From Maritimibacter sp. (GTDB taxonomy: Bacteria > Pseudomonadota > Alphaproteobacteria > Rhodobacterales > Rhodobacteraceae), in NCBI GenBank assembly GCA_002695005.1, contig NZNT01000011.1, positions 26,128 to 90,127 of the forward strand: 64,000 bases of DNA, in the 5' to 3' direction. Each line of letters starts with the position of its first letter. Within the stretch, counting starts at the first letter, position 1. This document shows, one piece after another, positions 35,505-44,316 of this stretch. Made by a program: the position numbers and the translations under genes. The notes under the pieces were generated by a model that was not told the DNA's origin, searched no databases, and saw nothing but the letters and a program-made list of their open reading frames with translations.

Positions 35505-36308
35505 ATGTCCGACGCTGCCACGCTTGCCCAGTTCATCCGCGACCAGGCCGGGGAGGCGCCCGTGGAAATGGGGCTGATCCTTGGTTCCGGCCTCGGTCAC
35601 CTTGCCGACGCTGTCGAGGGCACCGCGATTCCCTATGCCGATCTTGACGGGTTCCCGACGCCGGGGGTGTCCGGTCACAACCCCAAGCTCGTCGTCGGTG
35701 ACCTGCTTGGCACGCGGGTCGCGATTTTCGGGGCGCGGGCGCATTACTATGAACATGGCGACGCGGGCGCGATGCGCCTGCCGCTCGAGGTGCTGAAGGC
35801 GCTGGGCGCGAACCGGCTGCTCTTGACCAATGCCGCCGGATCGGTGCGGGCGGATACGCCGCCGGGCGAGTTGATGATCCTGTCGGACCACATCAACTTT
35901 GCCGGGGCGAACCCGCTTGTCGGCGAGGCGACGGATGCGCGGTTCGTGCCGCTGGGCGATGCCTACAATGCCGAGATGCGCGCAGCCCTCCACGATGCAG
36001 CCGTTGCCGAGAACATTCGCCTGAACGAGGGCACCTATGCCTGGTTCTCCGGCCCGTCCTTCGAGACGCCCGCCGAGATCCGGGCCATCCGCACACTGGG
36101 CGGCGATGCGGTGGGGATGTCCACGGTGCCGGAAGTGATCCTCGCCCGGTTCTTCGGTCTGGAGGTCGCGGCCATTTCGGCGATCACCAACATGGCCGAG
36201 GGGATGTCGGACGAAAAGCTCTCTCACGCCCATACCAAGAAAATGGCCGTGGCCGGTGCCGAGAAGCTGGAGCGGCTGATCCGTCGTTATCTGAGCGACA
36301 ACGGCTGA
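35505..36308 (+). CDS. purine-nucleoside phosphorylase
   Basis: This 267-residue trimeric-type PNP splits purine nucleosides with phosphate. The phosphate-binding LGSGLGHLAD lies near residues 24-33. ARAHYYEHGD follows near 78-87. LTNAAGSV is near 108, and the purine-site block TYAWFSGPSFETPAEIR near 181-197, followed by DAVGMSTVPEV. I take the ATG at 35505 because GAGG lies eight bases upstream; the GTG at 35481 is less likely. Confidence 0.94.
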   Translation: MSDAATLAQFIRDQAGEAPVEMGLILGSGLGHLADAVEGTAIPYADLDGFPTPGVSGHNPKLVVGDLLGTRVAIFGARAHYYEHGDAGAMRLPLEVLKALGANRLLLTNAAGSVRADTPPGELMILSDHINFAGANPLVGEATDARFVPLGDAYNAEMRAALHDAAVAENIRLNEGTYAWFSGPSFETPAEIRAIRTLGGDAVGMSTVPEVILARFFGLEVAAISAITNMAEGMSDEKLSHAHTKKMAVAGAEKLERLIRRYLSDNG

Positions 36309-36372
36309 AAGTTTACCGCAGGCTGGATGCCACTGACTGGACAAAACTGCGCCCGTGTCGCAGGAGTGATCC

Positions 36373-37281
36373 ATGCAGATCTACCTTCCGATCGCCGAGG
36401 TTTCGGTCAACGCTTTCCTGCTTTTCGGGCTGGGTGGCATTGTCGGGATCCTGTCGGGCATGTTCGGGGTCGGTGGCGGGTTCCTGATGACCCCGCTTTT
36501 GTTCATGATCGGCATCCCCCCGGCGGTCGCAGTGGCGACGGGCACGAACCAGATCGTCGCATCCTCGATCTCCGGCGTTCTCGCGCATCTGAAGCGAAAG
36601 ACCGTGGACCTCAAGATGGGTCTGGTGCTGCTTAGTGGCGGTCTGGTCGGCGCCGGTCTGGGCGTTCAGCTTTTTGCCTATCTCCGCTCCATCGGGCAGG
36701 TCGATTTGCTGGTCACGCTGTCTTACGTCGTGTTCCTCGGGATTATCGGGTTCCTGATGCTCGTGGAAAGCGTGCGCGCGCTGCTCAGGTCGCGGCGGAT
36801 GGCGGCACCGAAGCGGCGCAAGCATAACTGGGTCCACGCGCTGCCGTTCAAGACGAAGTTCCGCACCTCGGGCCTTTATATCTCGGCGATCCCGCCGATC
36901 CTCGTGGGCTTTTCCGTGGGTGTTCTGGCCGCGATCATGGGCGTCGGGGGCGGCTTCATCATGGTGCCCGCGATGATCTATATCCTCGGGATGCCGACGA
37001 AGGTGGTTGTGGGCACGTCGCTTTTCCAGATCATCTTCGTCGCCGCCTTCACGACGCTCATGCATGCCTGGGAGAACCACACGGTCGATCTTGGCCTTGC
37101 CGTGCTGCTTATCGTCGGGGGCGTGATCGGGGCGCAGGTCGGCGCACGGATCGGGCTGCGGATCAAGGCGGAGCAGACGCGCATCCTGCTGGCGCTGCTG
37201 GTCGTCGGGGTCTGTCTGAACCTCGCGATGGACCTGCTGCTCGAGCCGGACGAGCTTTATTCCATCGGGCGGGAGGGCTGA
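36373..37281 (+). CDS. TauE/SafE-family sulfite exporter-like permease
   Basis: This 302-residue membrane protein has about eight helices. It carries two copies of the family motif: GMFGVGGGFLMTPLL near residues 30-44 and AIMGVGGGFIMVPAM near 186-200. TauE/SafE proteins export sulfite, sulfoacetate or related anions. The following gene starts within four bases of the stop codon and is a regular partner in alphaproteobacteria, so they probably work together. Confidence 0.92.
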   Translation: MQIYLPIAEVSVNAFLLFGLGGIVGILSGMFGVGGGFLMTPLLFMIGIPPAVAVATGTNQIVASSISGVLAHLKRKTVDLKMGLVLLSGGLVGAGLGVQLFAYLRSIGQVDLLVTLSYVVFLGIIGFLMLVESVRALLRSRRMAAPKRRKHNWVHALPFKTKFRTSGLYISAIPPILVGFSVGVLAAIMGVGGGFIMVPAMIYILGMPTKVVVGTSLFQIIFVAAFTTLMHAWENHTVDLGLAVLLIVGGVIGAQVGARIGLRIKAEQTRILLALLVVGVCLNLAMDLLLEPDELYSIGREG

Positions 37282-38046
37282 GTGATGCGGCGTCTCCTGT
37301 CCTGTCTGTTTCTGCTTCTTGCCGTGCCCGTGGCTGCGCAGGATGAGGGGATCGTCGCCGGTCTCAGTCAGAACCGGGTGGCCATCGACGCGACCTTCGT
37401 GGGGTCGGAAATCCTCGTCTTCGGTGCGGTCAAACGCGAAACGCCGATACCGGAGGGTGAACTGGGCGTGATCGTCGTGATCGAGGGGCCGAGCGGACCT
37501 GTCACCGTGCGCCGCAAGGAGCGGATCGCGGGCATCTGGGTCAACTCCGACTCCGTTGTCGTGAACGATGCGCCCGCGTTCTATGCCATCGCAACCTCCG
37601 GCCCCTTCGACGACGTGCTCAATGAGGAGGCGAACAAGGCGCGGTTGGTCTCCATCGACGAGAGCGTCTGGATCATGGATCGCGCGGACCGGGACGACGA
37701 AAAGGCCTTCGCCGATGCGGTCATCCGCATCCGGGAGGAGGAGGGGCTCTATTCGTTGGCCGAGGAGACTGTCCTCCTGGCGGAAGAGACGCTGTTTTCG
37801 ACTGCCGTGACGTTGCCTTCGAACCTTGTCGAGGGGCTCTATTCCGCGCGCATCTATCTTACGCGCGAGGGCAACGTGGTGTCCGATCACATCTCATACG
37901 TCAGCGTTCACAAGGTCGGGCTGGAGCGGTGGATCTACAACCTCGCCCACGACCTGCCGCTGGTCTACGGGCTTCTGTCGCTGGCCATCGCGATTGCGGC
38001 GGGCTACCTCGCCTCCACCGCGTTCCGACTGTTCTCGCGGGGCTGA
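37282..38046 (+). CDS. TIGR02186-like membrane-anchored periplasmic protein
   Basis: This 254-residue protein has a signal peptide (about 1-20, cleaved after VAAQ or VAA). A large extracytoplasmic beta-rich domain follows, with one C-terminal transmembrane helix (about 226-248). It matches my memory of the TIGR02186 family, conserved and uncharacterised, which sits next to TauE-type permeases. The start is GTG 37282 or ATG 37285. It is directly behind the permease gene, suggesting an accessory subunit. Confidence 0.82.
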   Translation: MMRRLLSCLFLLLAVPVAAQDEGIVAGLSQNRVAIDATFVGSEILVFGAVKRETPIPEGELGVIVVIEGPSGPVTVRRKERIAGIWVNSDSVVVNDAPAFYAIATSGPFDDVLNEEANKARLVSIDESVWIMDRADRDDEKAFADAVIRIREEEGLYSLAEETVLLAEETLFSTAVTLPSNLVEGLYSARIYLTREGNVVSDHISYVSVHKVGLERWIYNLAHDLPLVYGLLSLAIAIAAGYLASTAFRLFSRG

Positions 38047-38049
38047 CGT

Positions 38050-38448
38050 TCAGCTCTCGGGCGCATCCGCCGAGATCATCCAGCGCGTGCCGAACTTGTC
38101 CGAGAAGGCACCGAACGCGGGCGACCAGAACGTCTTTTCCAGCGGCATCCGGACGTCGCCGCCCTCCGACAGCGCATCGAACACGCGCCGGGCTTCGTCG
38201 ACGGTCGGAAAGCTCACATGGACATTGCAGCCGGCCATGGCCGCGACGTCCGACCCGGACGGGTCGTCGGAGCCGTAGATCCAGCCGTCGCCAACCTTCA
38301 CCGCCGCGTGCATGACCGTCTTCGGGTCTACACCAGGCATGGCGTCGCCCATCTCCATGATCTCGGGTTCGGCGCCGAAGACCTCGCCATACAAGGTGAA
38401 TGCCGCGCGGGCATCGTTGCGGAAGAAGATATAGGGAATCGGTTGCAT
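38050..38448 (-). CDS. VOC-superfamily protein, PhnB-like
   Basis: This 132-residue protein has two beta-alpha-beta-beta-beta units of the vicinal oxygen chelate fold. It opens with PIPYIFFRNDARAAFTLYGEVFG, typical of the PhnB/3-demethylubiquinone-like subgroup. Many members have lost the metal ligands, and no enzyme activity can be assigned. It converges with the upstream gene with three bases between stop codons. Confidence 0.88.
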   Translation of the reverse strand: MQPIPYIFFRNDARAAFTLYGEVFGAEPEIMEMGDAMPGVDPKTVMHAAVKVGDGWIYGSDDPSGSDVAAMAGCNVHVSFPTVDEARRVFDALSEGGDVRMPLEKTFWSPAFGAFSDKFGTRWMISADAPES

Positions 38449-38549
38449 CGAAGCCTCCTCGTCAGGTCCGCCCCCAGCTTAGCACGCGCCCCGTTGCGGG
38501 CGGACGGTTTTGACCCTAGAAGGCGCGGGAACTTTCAAAGGAGATGAGC

Positions 38550-39647
38550 ATGGGCTTTCGCATGGGGATCGTCGGGCTGCCGAACGTCGGCAAGTCCACG
38601 CTGTTCAACGCGCTGACACGCACGGCGGCAGCGCAGGCGGCGAACTTCCCGTTCTGCACGATCGAGCCCAACGTGGGCGAGGTGGCGGTGCCCGACCCCC
38701 GGCTCGAAAAGCTGGCGGCCATCGCGCAGTCCAAGGAGATCATCCCGACGCGCATGACCTTCGTGGATATCGCAGGCCTCGTGAAGGGCGCCTCGAAAGG
38801 GGAGGGGCTGGGCAACCAGTTTCTCGCCAACATCCGCGAGGTGGACGCCATCGCCCATGTGTTGCGGTGCTTCGAGGACGGCGACGTCACCCATGTCGAG
38901 GGTCGGGTAGACCCGGTCGAGGATGCCGAGACCATCGAGACCGAGCTCATGCTCGCCGACATGGAATCCATCGAGAAGCGGCTTCAGACGATCCAGCGCA
39001 AGGTGAAGGGCGGCGACAAGGAAGCCCTGCAACAGGAGCGCCTGCTCAAGGCCGCGATGGAGGCGCTGGAGGCCGGCAAACCGGCACGCACCGTCGATGT
39101 GGACGCCGAGGACGCGCGTACGTGGAAGCTCCTGCAACTCCTGACCACCAAGCCGATCCTTTACGTCTGCAACGTGGGCGAGGACGAGGCTGCCGAGGGC
39201 AACGCCCATTCCGCGGCGGTCGCGAAAATGGCCGAGGACCAGGGCGCGGCCAGCGTCGTCATCTCGGCCCGGATCGAGGAAGAGATCAGCCAGCTTGATG
39301 CCGAGGAGCAGGAGATGTTCTTGGACGAGCTCGGGCTGGAAGAGGCCGGCCTCGACCGGTTGATCAAGGCGGGCTACGACCTTCTGCACCTGCAAACCTA
39401 CTTCACCGTCGGTCCGAAAGAGGCGCGCGCCTGGACGATCAAGCACGGAACCCTCGCGCCGCAGGCCGCCGGGGTCATCCACGGCGATTTCGAGCGCGGC
39501 TTCATCCGGGCCGAAACCATCGCTTATGACGACTATGTCGCTTTGGGCGGTGAGACCGGGGCAAAGGACGCCGGCAAGATGCGGGCGGAAGGCAAGAGTT
39601 ACGAGGTGAAGGACGGCGACGTCCTCCACTTCCTGTTCAACGCCTGA
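38550..39647 (+). CDS. ychF: ribosome-binding ATPase YchF
   Basis: This Obg-like P-loop protein prefers ATP and binds ribosomes. The 365-residue product has the P-loop GLPNVGKS (9-16), switch motif [20 protein letters not shown] near 72-91, and NVGED-type recognition in place of NKxD near 207. The C-terminal TGS domain contains the [13 protein letters not shown] block. The ATG at 38550 stands six bases after AAAGGAG; the ATG at 38544 touches the ribosome site and is unlikely. Confidence 0.97.
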   Translation: MGFRMGIVGLPNVGKSTLFNALTRTAAAQAANFPFCTIEPNVGEVAVPDPRLEKLAAIAQSKEIIPTRMTFVDIAGLVKGASKGEGLGNQFLANIREVDAIAHVLRCFEDGDVTHVEGRVDPVEDAETIETELMLADMESIEKRLQTIQRKVKGGDKEALQQERLLKAAMEALEAGKPARTVDVDAEDARTWKLLQLLTTKPILYVCNVGEDEAAEGNAHSAAVAKMAEDQGAASVVISARIEEEISQLDAEEQEMFLDELGLEEAGLDRLIKAGYDLLHLQTYFTVGPKEARAWTIKHGTLAPQAAGVIHGDFERGFIRAETIAYDDYVALGGETGAKDAGKMRAEGKSYEVKDGDVLHFLFNA

Positions 39648-40982
39648 TCATATCCCGAGGATACTGACGCTTGCCGCGACTTCGCCGATCACCCGGCTGA
39701 GCGCGGTGAGCGGTTTCTCCGACACGAAGATCACGTCATTGGGACGCAGTTCGAACCGCGTGGCGAGCACGAGGTTGGCCGCATTGTAGGCGTCGAGGTG
39801 CCAGGCCCGGATGCCGCGCCCGTCGCCGGAGCCGCGCAGGACGTAGTCCTCGCCGATATTGCCCGACGCATTGGGCACGCCGCCCCCCTCGCTGAAGAGC
39901 GCGTCGGCAAGGCTCGCCTTGCGTTCGAAGGGCAGGGTGAAGCGGCTTTGCTGTCCCACTTCGCCGGCGATGTAGACGTAATCACGCTCGACCGCGTCGA
40001 ACTGCACGCGGGCCGAAAAATTCGACCGCGCCTCGGACAATTCGTTCCGGCGAATACCGATCTCGGAGTTGAGCTGCGAGAGCGCATCGGCGCGGGCGGA
40101 TTGTTGCAGGCCCCGCAGCGTGATCTGCTGCTGGAAATAGGCCTGAGCCTGATCGAGATCGAAGTTCGTGTCGACATAGAGCGCATCCCCGTCCTTGAGC
40201 CGGATCTTCTGCACGCTCGGCGTCTCAAGATAGGTGGCCAGCGGAATCTGGTACATTGATCCGTCGCGATAGAGCCGGATCGAGGCGTATTCCACGTTGG
40301 ACGCCGTCAGGCCGCCAGCGGCCGTCAGGGCTTCGGACAAGTTGAGCGGCGCGAGGGTGATCGGAATGTTGCGCGGATTGCGCACGGCGCCGCCCAGCGA
40401 GACGCGCTTGGAGTTGAAGTCGCTGATCTCGATCGAGAAATTCGGGACCATGTCCTGGTCCACGAGCGCCCGGAACACCTCCTGCTCGGCCTCCTGGAGC
40501 GTTAGCCCGCCGATATCGACCCGGCCCACGTCGGGAATCGAAATCGAGCCGTCGTCCTGAACGGTGTACCCTTGCCGCCGGTTCTGCGCCGCGAGAAGGC
40601 CCGAAAGCGCCTCGACCGTCGAGGCCGATTCGGCTGTGGCCAGGACAACGACGTCTCCGACCCCGATGCGATAGGGCTGCGGCGCGATGTCGGGCGGTAG
40701 GCGGGTCGGCATCGACCCCGGCCTGTTCTCGGGTTCATAGGGCGCTTCGGGGATCGCACCCAGCCCGCGGACCGAACCCGCCGTTCCGGCCGTGCGCGAG
40801 AAAATGGCAGGCAGCGTGCGGGGTTGGTATGTGCTGGCATTCGCGGCCCGGACGTTGTTCGCCGACATCGCGACAATCTCGACCTCGCCGACAGCGGTCC
40901 TTTCCGCGACGACGACAGGCGTACCGATCGCACCACAGGCCGCGAGGGTCAGGAACAGACCCGTCATGATGATTGACCGCAC
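39648..40982 (-). CDS. Wza-like polysaccharide export lipoprotein
   Basis: This 444-residue outer-membrane export protein has a lipoprotein signal peptide with lipobox LAAC at C16. The polysaccharide-export domain starts YRIGVGDVVVLA at about residue 103. It is followed by two SLBB-like modules (about 190-280 and 335-430) with a helical insert between them. It resembles Wza/KpsD proteins that form the outer-membrane channel for capsule or exopolysaccharide. No polymerase or transferase genes are adjacent. Its stop abuts that of ychF. Confidence 0.9.
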   Translation of the reverse strand: MRSIIMTGLFLTLAACGAIGTPVVVAERTAVGEVEIVAMSANNVRAANASTYQPRTLPAIFSRTAGTAGSVRGLGAIPEAPYEPENRPGSMPTRLPPDIAPQPYRIGVGDVVVLATAESASTVEALSGLLAAQNRRQGYTVQDDGSISIPDVGRVDIGGLTLQEAEQEVFRALVDQDMVPNFSIEISDFNSKRVSLGGAVRNPRNIPITLAPLNLSEALTAAGGLTASNVEYASIRLYRDGSMYQIPLATYLETPSVQKIRLKDGDALYVDTNFDLDQAQAYFQQQITLRGLQQSARADALSQLNSEIGIRRNELSEARSNFSARVQFDAVERDYVYIAGEVGQQSRFTLPFERKASLADALFSEGGGVPNASGNIGEDYVLRGSGDGRGIRAWHLDAYNAANLVLATRFELRPNDVIFVSEKPLTALSRVIGEVAASVSILGI

Positions 40983-41075
40983 GACTGCCCCCCAAGACAG
41001 GATTCTTTATCCTTCGTGGATACCAGCCATAGCGTCCGGATAGAAGCGGCATACTAGGGATATCCACAGGAAACT

Positions 41076-41888
41076 CTATTTGCCGGTCTGGATCAGCTCC
41101 GTCGTGCCGTCGGGCCGGATCACCATACCGCTCAGGCAGCCGGTCGCATACGCCCCGGTGTCGAGCGAAATGACGCCATCTGCCTGCACCACCTCGTCCA
41201 CGATGGTATGCCCGTGCGCGATCCAGAGACCGTCTTTGCGCGGCGTGTTCCCGAAGGCGCTGTGCCCCCATTTGAAAGTGCTGCCGGATTGTTCTTCCAT
41301 CGGCAGCGCCGGGTCGGCGCCCGCATGGACGACGGCGAGCGTCCCTGTCTGAAAGAGAAGCGGCATGTCGCGCAACCAGGCGATCTTTTCGGGGCCAAGT
41401 GCCTCGGCCAGGGCGGCCGCCGCAGTCTCGGCCGCGTCGCCGCCCGATTGCTCGGTCACGCCGCCGATGCCGTAACTCGCGAGGGTCTGGAGACCGCCGA
41501 AGCGCAGCCAGCGGCGGCCATGGCCCGAGGCGTCCGTCAGGAAATCCAGCATGATTTCCTCATGATTGCCCTGAAGGCAGGTGAAGCCGTCTTTCCCGTC
41601 GCGCTCGTGCAGGAGGTCGAGCACCTCGCAGCTCCGCTCGCCGCGGTCGACATAATCGCCGACACAGATGATACGCGGCCTGTCGGCGTGGGCTTCGGCG
41701 CGGTCGAGCAGATCGGTGAAGAGGCCGAGGCAGCCGTGAATGTCGCCGATGACGCAGACTGGTTCCGCCGGCGCGAGCGGATGGTCGAACGATGTCTGCT
41801 GCGGGTCCCTGTCCTGCCGTCCGAAAAGTTTGCCGAATAGACCCACGCGATCCGCCTTCTGCCCTGCGATGAACGGGAGCCCCTTCAT
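41076..41888 (-). CDS. PrpA/ApaH-like Ser/Thr metallophosphatase
   Basis: This 270-residue calcineurin-fold phosphatase has the metal motifs GDIHG (48-52), GDYVDRG (77-83) and GNHE (107-110). It also has a later HAG and a GHT near 235, as in bacterial PrpA/ApaH-type enzymes. The substrate may be phosphoprotein or dinucleotide. The N-terminal 40 residues are not conserved in the family. It lies just upstream, in map order, of the tRNA-Ser at the island edge. Confidence 0.9.
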   Translation of the reverse strand: MKGLPFIAGQKADRVGLFGKLFGRQDRDPQQTSFDHPLAPAEPVCVIGDIHGCLGLFTDLLDRAEAHADRPRIICVGDYVDRGERSCEVLDLLHERDGKDGFTCLQGNHEEIMLDFLTDASGHGRRWLRFGGLQTLASYGIGGVTEQSGGDAAETAAAALAEALGPEKIAWLRDMPLLFQTGTLAVVHAGADPALPMEEQSGSTFKWGHSAFGNTPRKDGLWIAHGHTIVDEVVQADGVISLDTGAYATGCLSGMVIRPDGTTELIQTGK

Positions 41889-42016
41889 CGGCGACCTGCG
41901 GCTGATCTAACACCCCAGGGCGCGGCGCGAAACCCGGAGACCGCCGCGTGGGCCGCTGCTCGCACACCGGGCATTTCTGCTTGTCATGCGCGCGTCATCT
42001 GCATAGACACACCAGC

Positions 42017-42106
42017 GGAGACGTGGCCGAGTGGTCGAAGGCGCTCCCCTGCTAAGGGAGTAGGCCCGGAAGGGTCTCGAGGGTTCGAATCCCTTCGTCT
42101 CCGCCA
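42017..42106 (+). tRNA. tRNA-Ser(GCT)
   Basis: This is a 90-nt class II cloverleaf: acceptor GGAGACG / CGTCTCC, anticodon loop CTGCTAA (anticodon GCT, codons AGC/AGU), a long variable arm, T arm GAGGG-TTCGAAT-CCCTT and encoded GCCA. An integrase gene begins 150 bases downstream, so its 3' end is the likely attachment site. Confidence 0.95.
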
Positions 42107-42199
42107 TAATTCAGCGCCAATTCTAAGCTACATACTACTGTTTTTTCAGTGAAAACAAGGAAATTTCCCTGTCCAGACCCACTCGTTCGGGTCGATTTT

Positions 42200-42235
42200 G
42201 CTATACAATTCGCTATACATTCTGCTTTACATCCC
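42200..42235 (+). repeat. three 12-bp direct repeats before the integrase gene
   Basis: GCTATACAATTC, GCTATACATTCT and GCTTTACATCCC start at 42200, 42212 and 42224, an exact 12-bp period. They lie between the tRNA and the integrase start, about one DNA turn apart. Arm-type integrase sites or an operator are plausible. Confidence 0.7.
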
Positions 42236-42256
42236 CTGCGCGGTATTGAGGTGACA

Positions 42257-43528
42257 ATGGCGATCAAGCCCCGTGGTAAGAAGCTCTCCCTCTACAAGAG
42301 GGTTCCCAAGAGGTATGAATCGGTCGAGCCGCGCAAGTTCATCTGGCTGTCCTTGCACACAGACAGCAGGTCAGAGGCCGAGGCGAAAGCAGGTCCGGCG
42401 TGGGAGCAGTTGGTGGCCGGGTGGGAAGCAAAGCTGGCCGGTGACACGTCGGATGCAGAACAGCGTTTTGAGGCGGCTCGTGAGCTCGCGGAGGCGCGCG
42501 GCTTCCGCTATATGCGCGTGGAAAAGGTCGCCCAGCTGCCCACGGACGAGCTACTCGATCGGATCGACGCGGTCCCGGTGCGCAAAGGCGAGCCAGACCT
42601 CAGAGAGGCGGCGGCGCTTCTCGGTGGCGCGAAGGAATCCGAGATCACTATCACACGTGCGCTGGAGCTCTACTGGAACCTCGCGCGGGAGAAGACCCTC
42701 GGTAAGAGCGCTGACCAGGTCCGTAAGTGGGAGAACCCTCGGAAGAAGGCCATCAAGACCTTTGTCACTGTCGTGGGCGACAAGCCCATATCCGAGATCA
42801 CAGGCGATGACATGCTCGATTTCCGCTCCTGGTGGCTGGACAGGATCGAGAGCGAGGGTCTGTCCCCCGGCAGTGCGAACAAGGACCTCATTCATCTCGG
42901 CGATGTTCTGAAGACCGTGAACAAGATGAAGCGGTTGAACCTGGTTCTCCCCCTGTCTGATCTCAGCTTCAAAGAGGGCGAAGCCGCGCCGCGACCGCCA
43001 TTCTCGGACGCATGGATCAGAGACAAAATCCTGGAGCCCGGTGCCCTAGACGGGTTGAACGAGGACGCACGTTACATTTTGCTGGCCATGATCAACACAG
43101 GCGCTCGGCCGAGCGAGCTGGCAGCTCTATCAGCCTCTCAGATACGCCTCGACAGCAACGTGCCGCACATTTCCATCGAGCCGGTGGTGCGCCAGCTCAA
43201 GAGCGCCAATGCACGCCGCGTCATCCCGCTCTGCGGCATCAGCCTGGAGGCCATGCGCGTTCGACCGGATGGCTTTCCGCGCTATAGCGACAGCTCTGCC
43301 AGCCTTTCGGCGACCGTAAACAAATACCTTCGCGCGAACGGTCTCATGGAGACGCCTAAGCACTCCCTTTATGGCCTGCGGCACAGCTTCGAAGATCGAT
43401 TGCTCGCCGCCGGCGTCGATGAGCGGATTCGGCGCGACCTGATGGGCCATGCGCTCGATCGTGAGCGCTACGGCAAAGGCGCGAGCTTGAGGCACTTGCA
43501 ATCGATCATTCAGCCGACGGCCTTGTAG
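42257..43528 (+). CDS. tyrosine site-specific recombinase (island integrase)
   Basis: This 423-residue integrase would insert and excise the element at the neighbouring tRNA. The catalytic domain (about 245-415) shows R284 in TGARPSEL, R375 in YGLRHSF, H398 in LMGHAL and the nucleophile Y405 in RERYGKG. A SAM-like core-binding domain precedes it (about 125-225). The ATG at 42257 follows a GAGGTG site. The frame opens at 42149, but that part would cover the 12-bp repeats. The same orientation as the tRNA and the 150-base distance are typical. Confidence 0.93.
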   Translation: MAIKPRGKKLSLYKRVPKRYESVEPRKFIWLSLHTDSRSEAEAKAGPAWEQLVAGWEAKLAGDTSDAEQRFEAARELAEARGFRYMRVEKVAQLPTDELLDRIDAVPVRKGEPDLREAAALLGGAKESEITITRALELYWNLAREKTLGKSADQVRKWENPRKKAIKTFVTVVGDKPISEITGDDMLDFRSWWLDRIESEGLSPGSANKDLIHLGDVLKTVNKMKRLNLVLPLSDLSFKEGEAAPRPPFSDAWIRDKILEPGALDGLNEDARYILLAMINTGARPSELAALSASQIRLDSNVPHISIEPVVRQLKSANARRVIPLCGISLEAMRVRPDGFPRYSDSSASLSATVNKYLRANGLMETPKHSLYGLRHSFEDRLLAAGVDERIRRDLMGHALDRERYGKGASLRHLQSIIQPTAL

Positions 43529-43692
43529 TCTCGGGCTGCGATCTGAGCGCGACGAAAGACTTCTTCCTGGTCTTTCAACGCAACGATCTCGCGCTCGATC
43601 CTTTGAAAGATCGGCACGTAGGCGCGGTCGTGTGTGACCAATACAGCTACCTTGGCATAGGCAGTCTTGAGCCTGTCGAGATCGGTGTTCAT
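43510..43692 (-). CDS. small hypothetical protein overlapping the integrase 3' end
   Basis: This 60-residue, charged, helical protein (MNTDLDRLKTAYAKVAV...) has no recognisable domain. Its last 19 bases are antisense to the end of the integrase gene. Support is only its length, helical pattern and the lack of another gene here. It may be non-coding. Confidence 0.35.
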   Translation of the reverse strand: MNTDLDRLKTAYAKVAVLVTHDRAYVPIFQRIEREIVALKDQEEVFRRAQIAARDYKAVG

Positions 43693-43830
43693 ACTATGGC
43701 TATAGCAATCGCGATGACGCGTTCGCTTGAAGCGGTCAAGTAATTTCAAGTGTTGCTATTCCGCAACGCCGCCGCGTCATCCGCCTCGCTGAATCGGGAA
43801 GCTAATTTCGTCAGTAGCGGTCGAAATTTA

Positions 43831-44316
43831 TCACAAGCAATCTACGGCGTCGTCGGTCGGTCGGAGATCTTCGATGCAATCCCGCATGTCCTCTACGGCA
43901 GATAGTGCATCGTCGCGCTGCTGCGTTACGAAAAGAAGATCCGACCGCGCATTCGAGAGGGCGTCTCGCGCATCATCAAGGTCGTCCAGCGTCGAGCGAA
44001 AGGCATCCCGCATCTCCTGGCTGTCCTCGAGCAGATCATTGTAGTCGTCCACCAGCGCGTTGAAGCGCGATTGAAGCCCGTCGTATTCGTCCGCGCACTC
44101 GGTCAGGTTCGACTTGCAGGTGAACCCTTCGTAGTTGCATTGGTAGCTGCTGAAGCAGGCGGCATCCTGGCTCACGCATTTGCCCTGGCTCGAACACACG
44201 GTGTCGCCGTATCCCAGGCACGCGCCCCGATCACCATATGAGCAGGAAAAGGCCTGCTGCGCGTGGGCGAGATCGGGAACAGCGAAGAGGGCGAGTGCGA
44301 TAAGAATGAGCTTCAT
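43831..44316 (-). CDS. secreted cysteine-rich coiled-coil protein coupled to the restriction enzyme
   Basis: This 161-residue protein has a clear signal peptide (1-19, cut after AHA). A compact module with eight cysteines follows at 25, 33, 41, 47, 54, 60, 67 and 74. An acidic heptad-rich coiled coil runs from about 78 to 150, and two more cysteines lie at 147 and 160. Disulfides would form in the periplasm. Its ATG overlaps the stop of the 1627-residue ISP enzyme (ATGA), so it is translated with a cytoplasmic restriction system. I know no family for it. Confidence 0.8.
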   Translation of the reverse strand: MKLILIALALFAVPDLAHAQQAFSCSYGDRGACLGYGDTVCSSQGKCVSQDAACFSSYQCNYEGFTCKSNLTECADEYDGLQSRFNALVDDYNDLLEDSQEMRDAFRSTLDDLDDARDALSNARSDLLFVTQQRDDALSAVEDMRDCIEDLRPTDDAVDCL

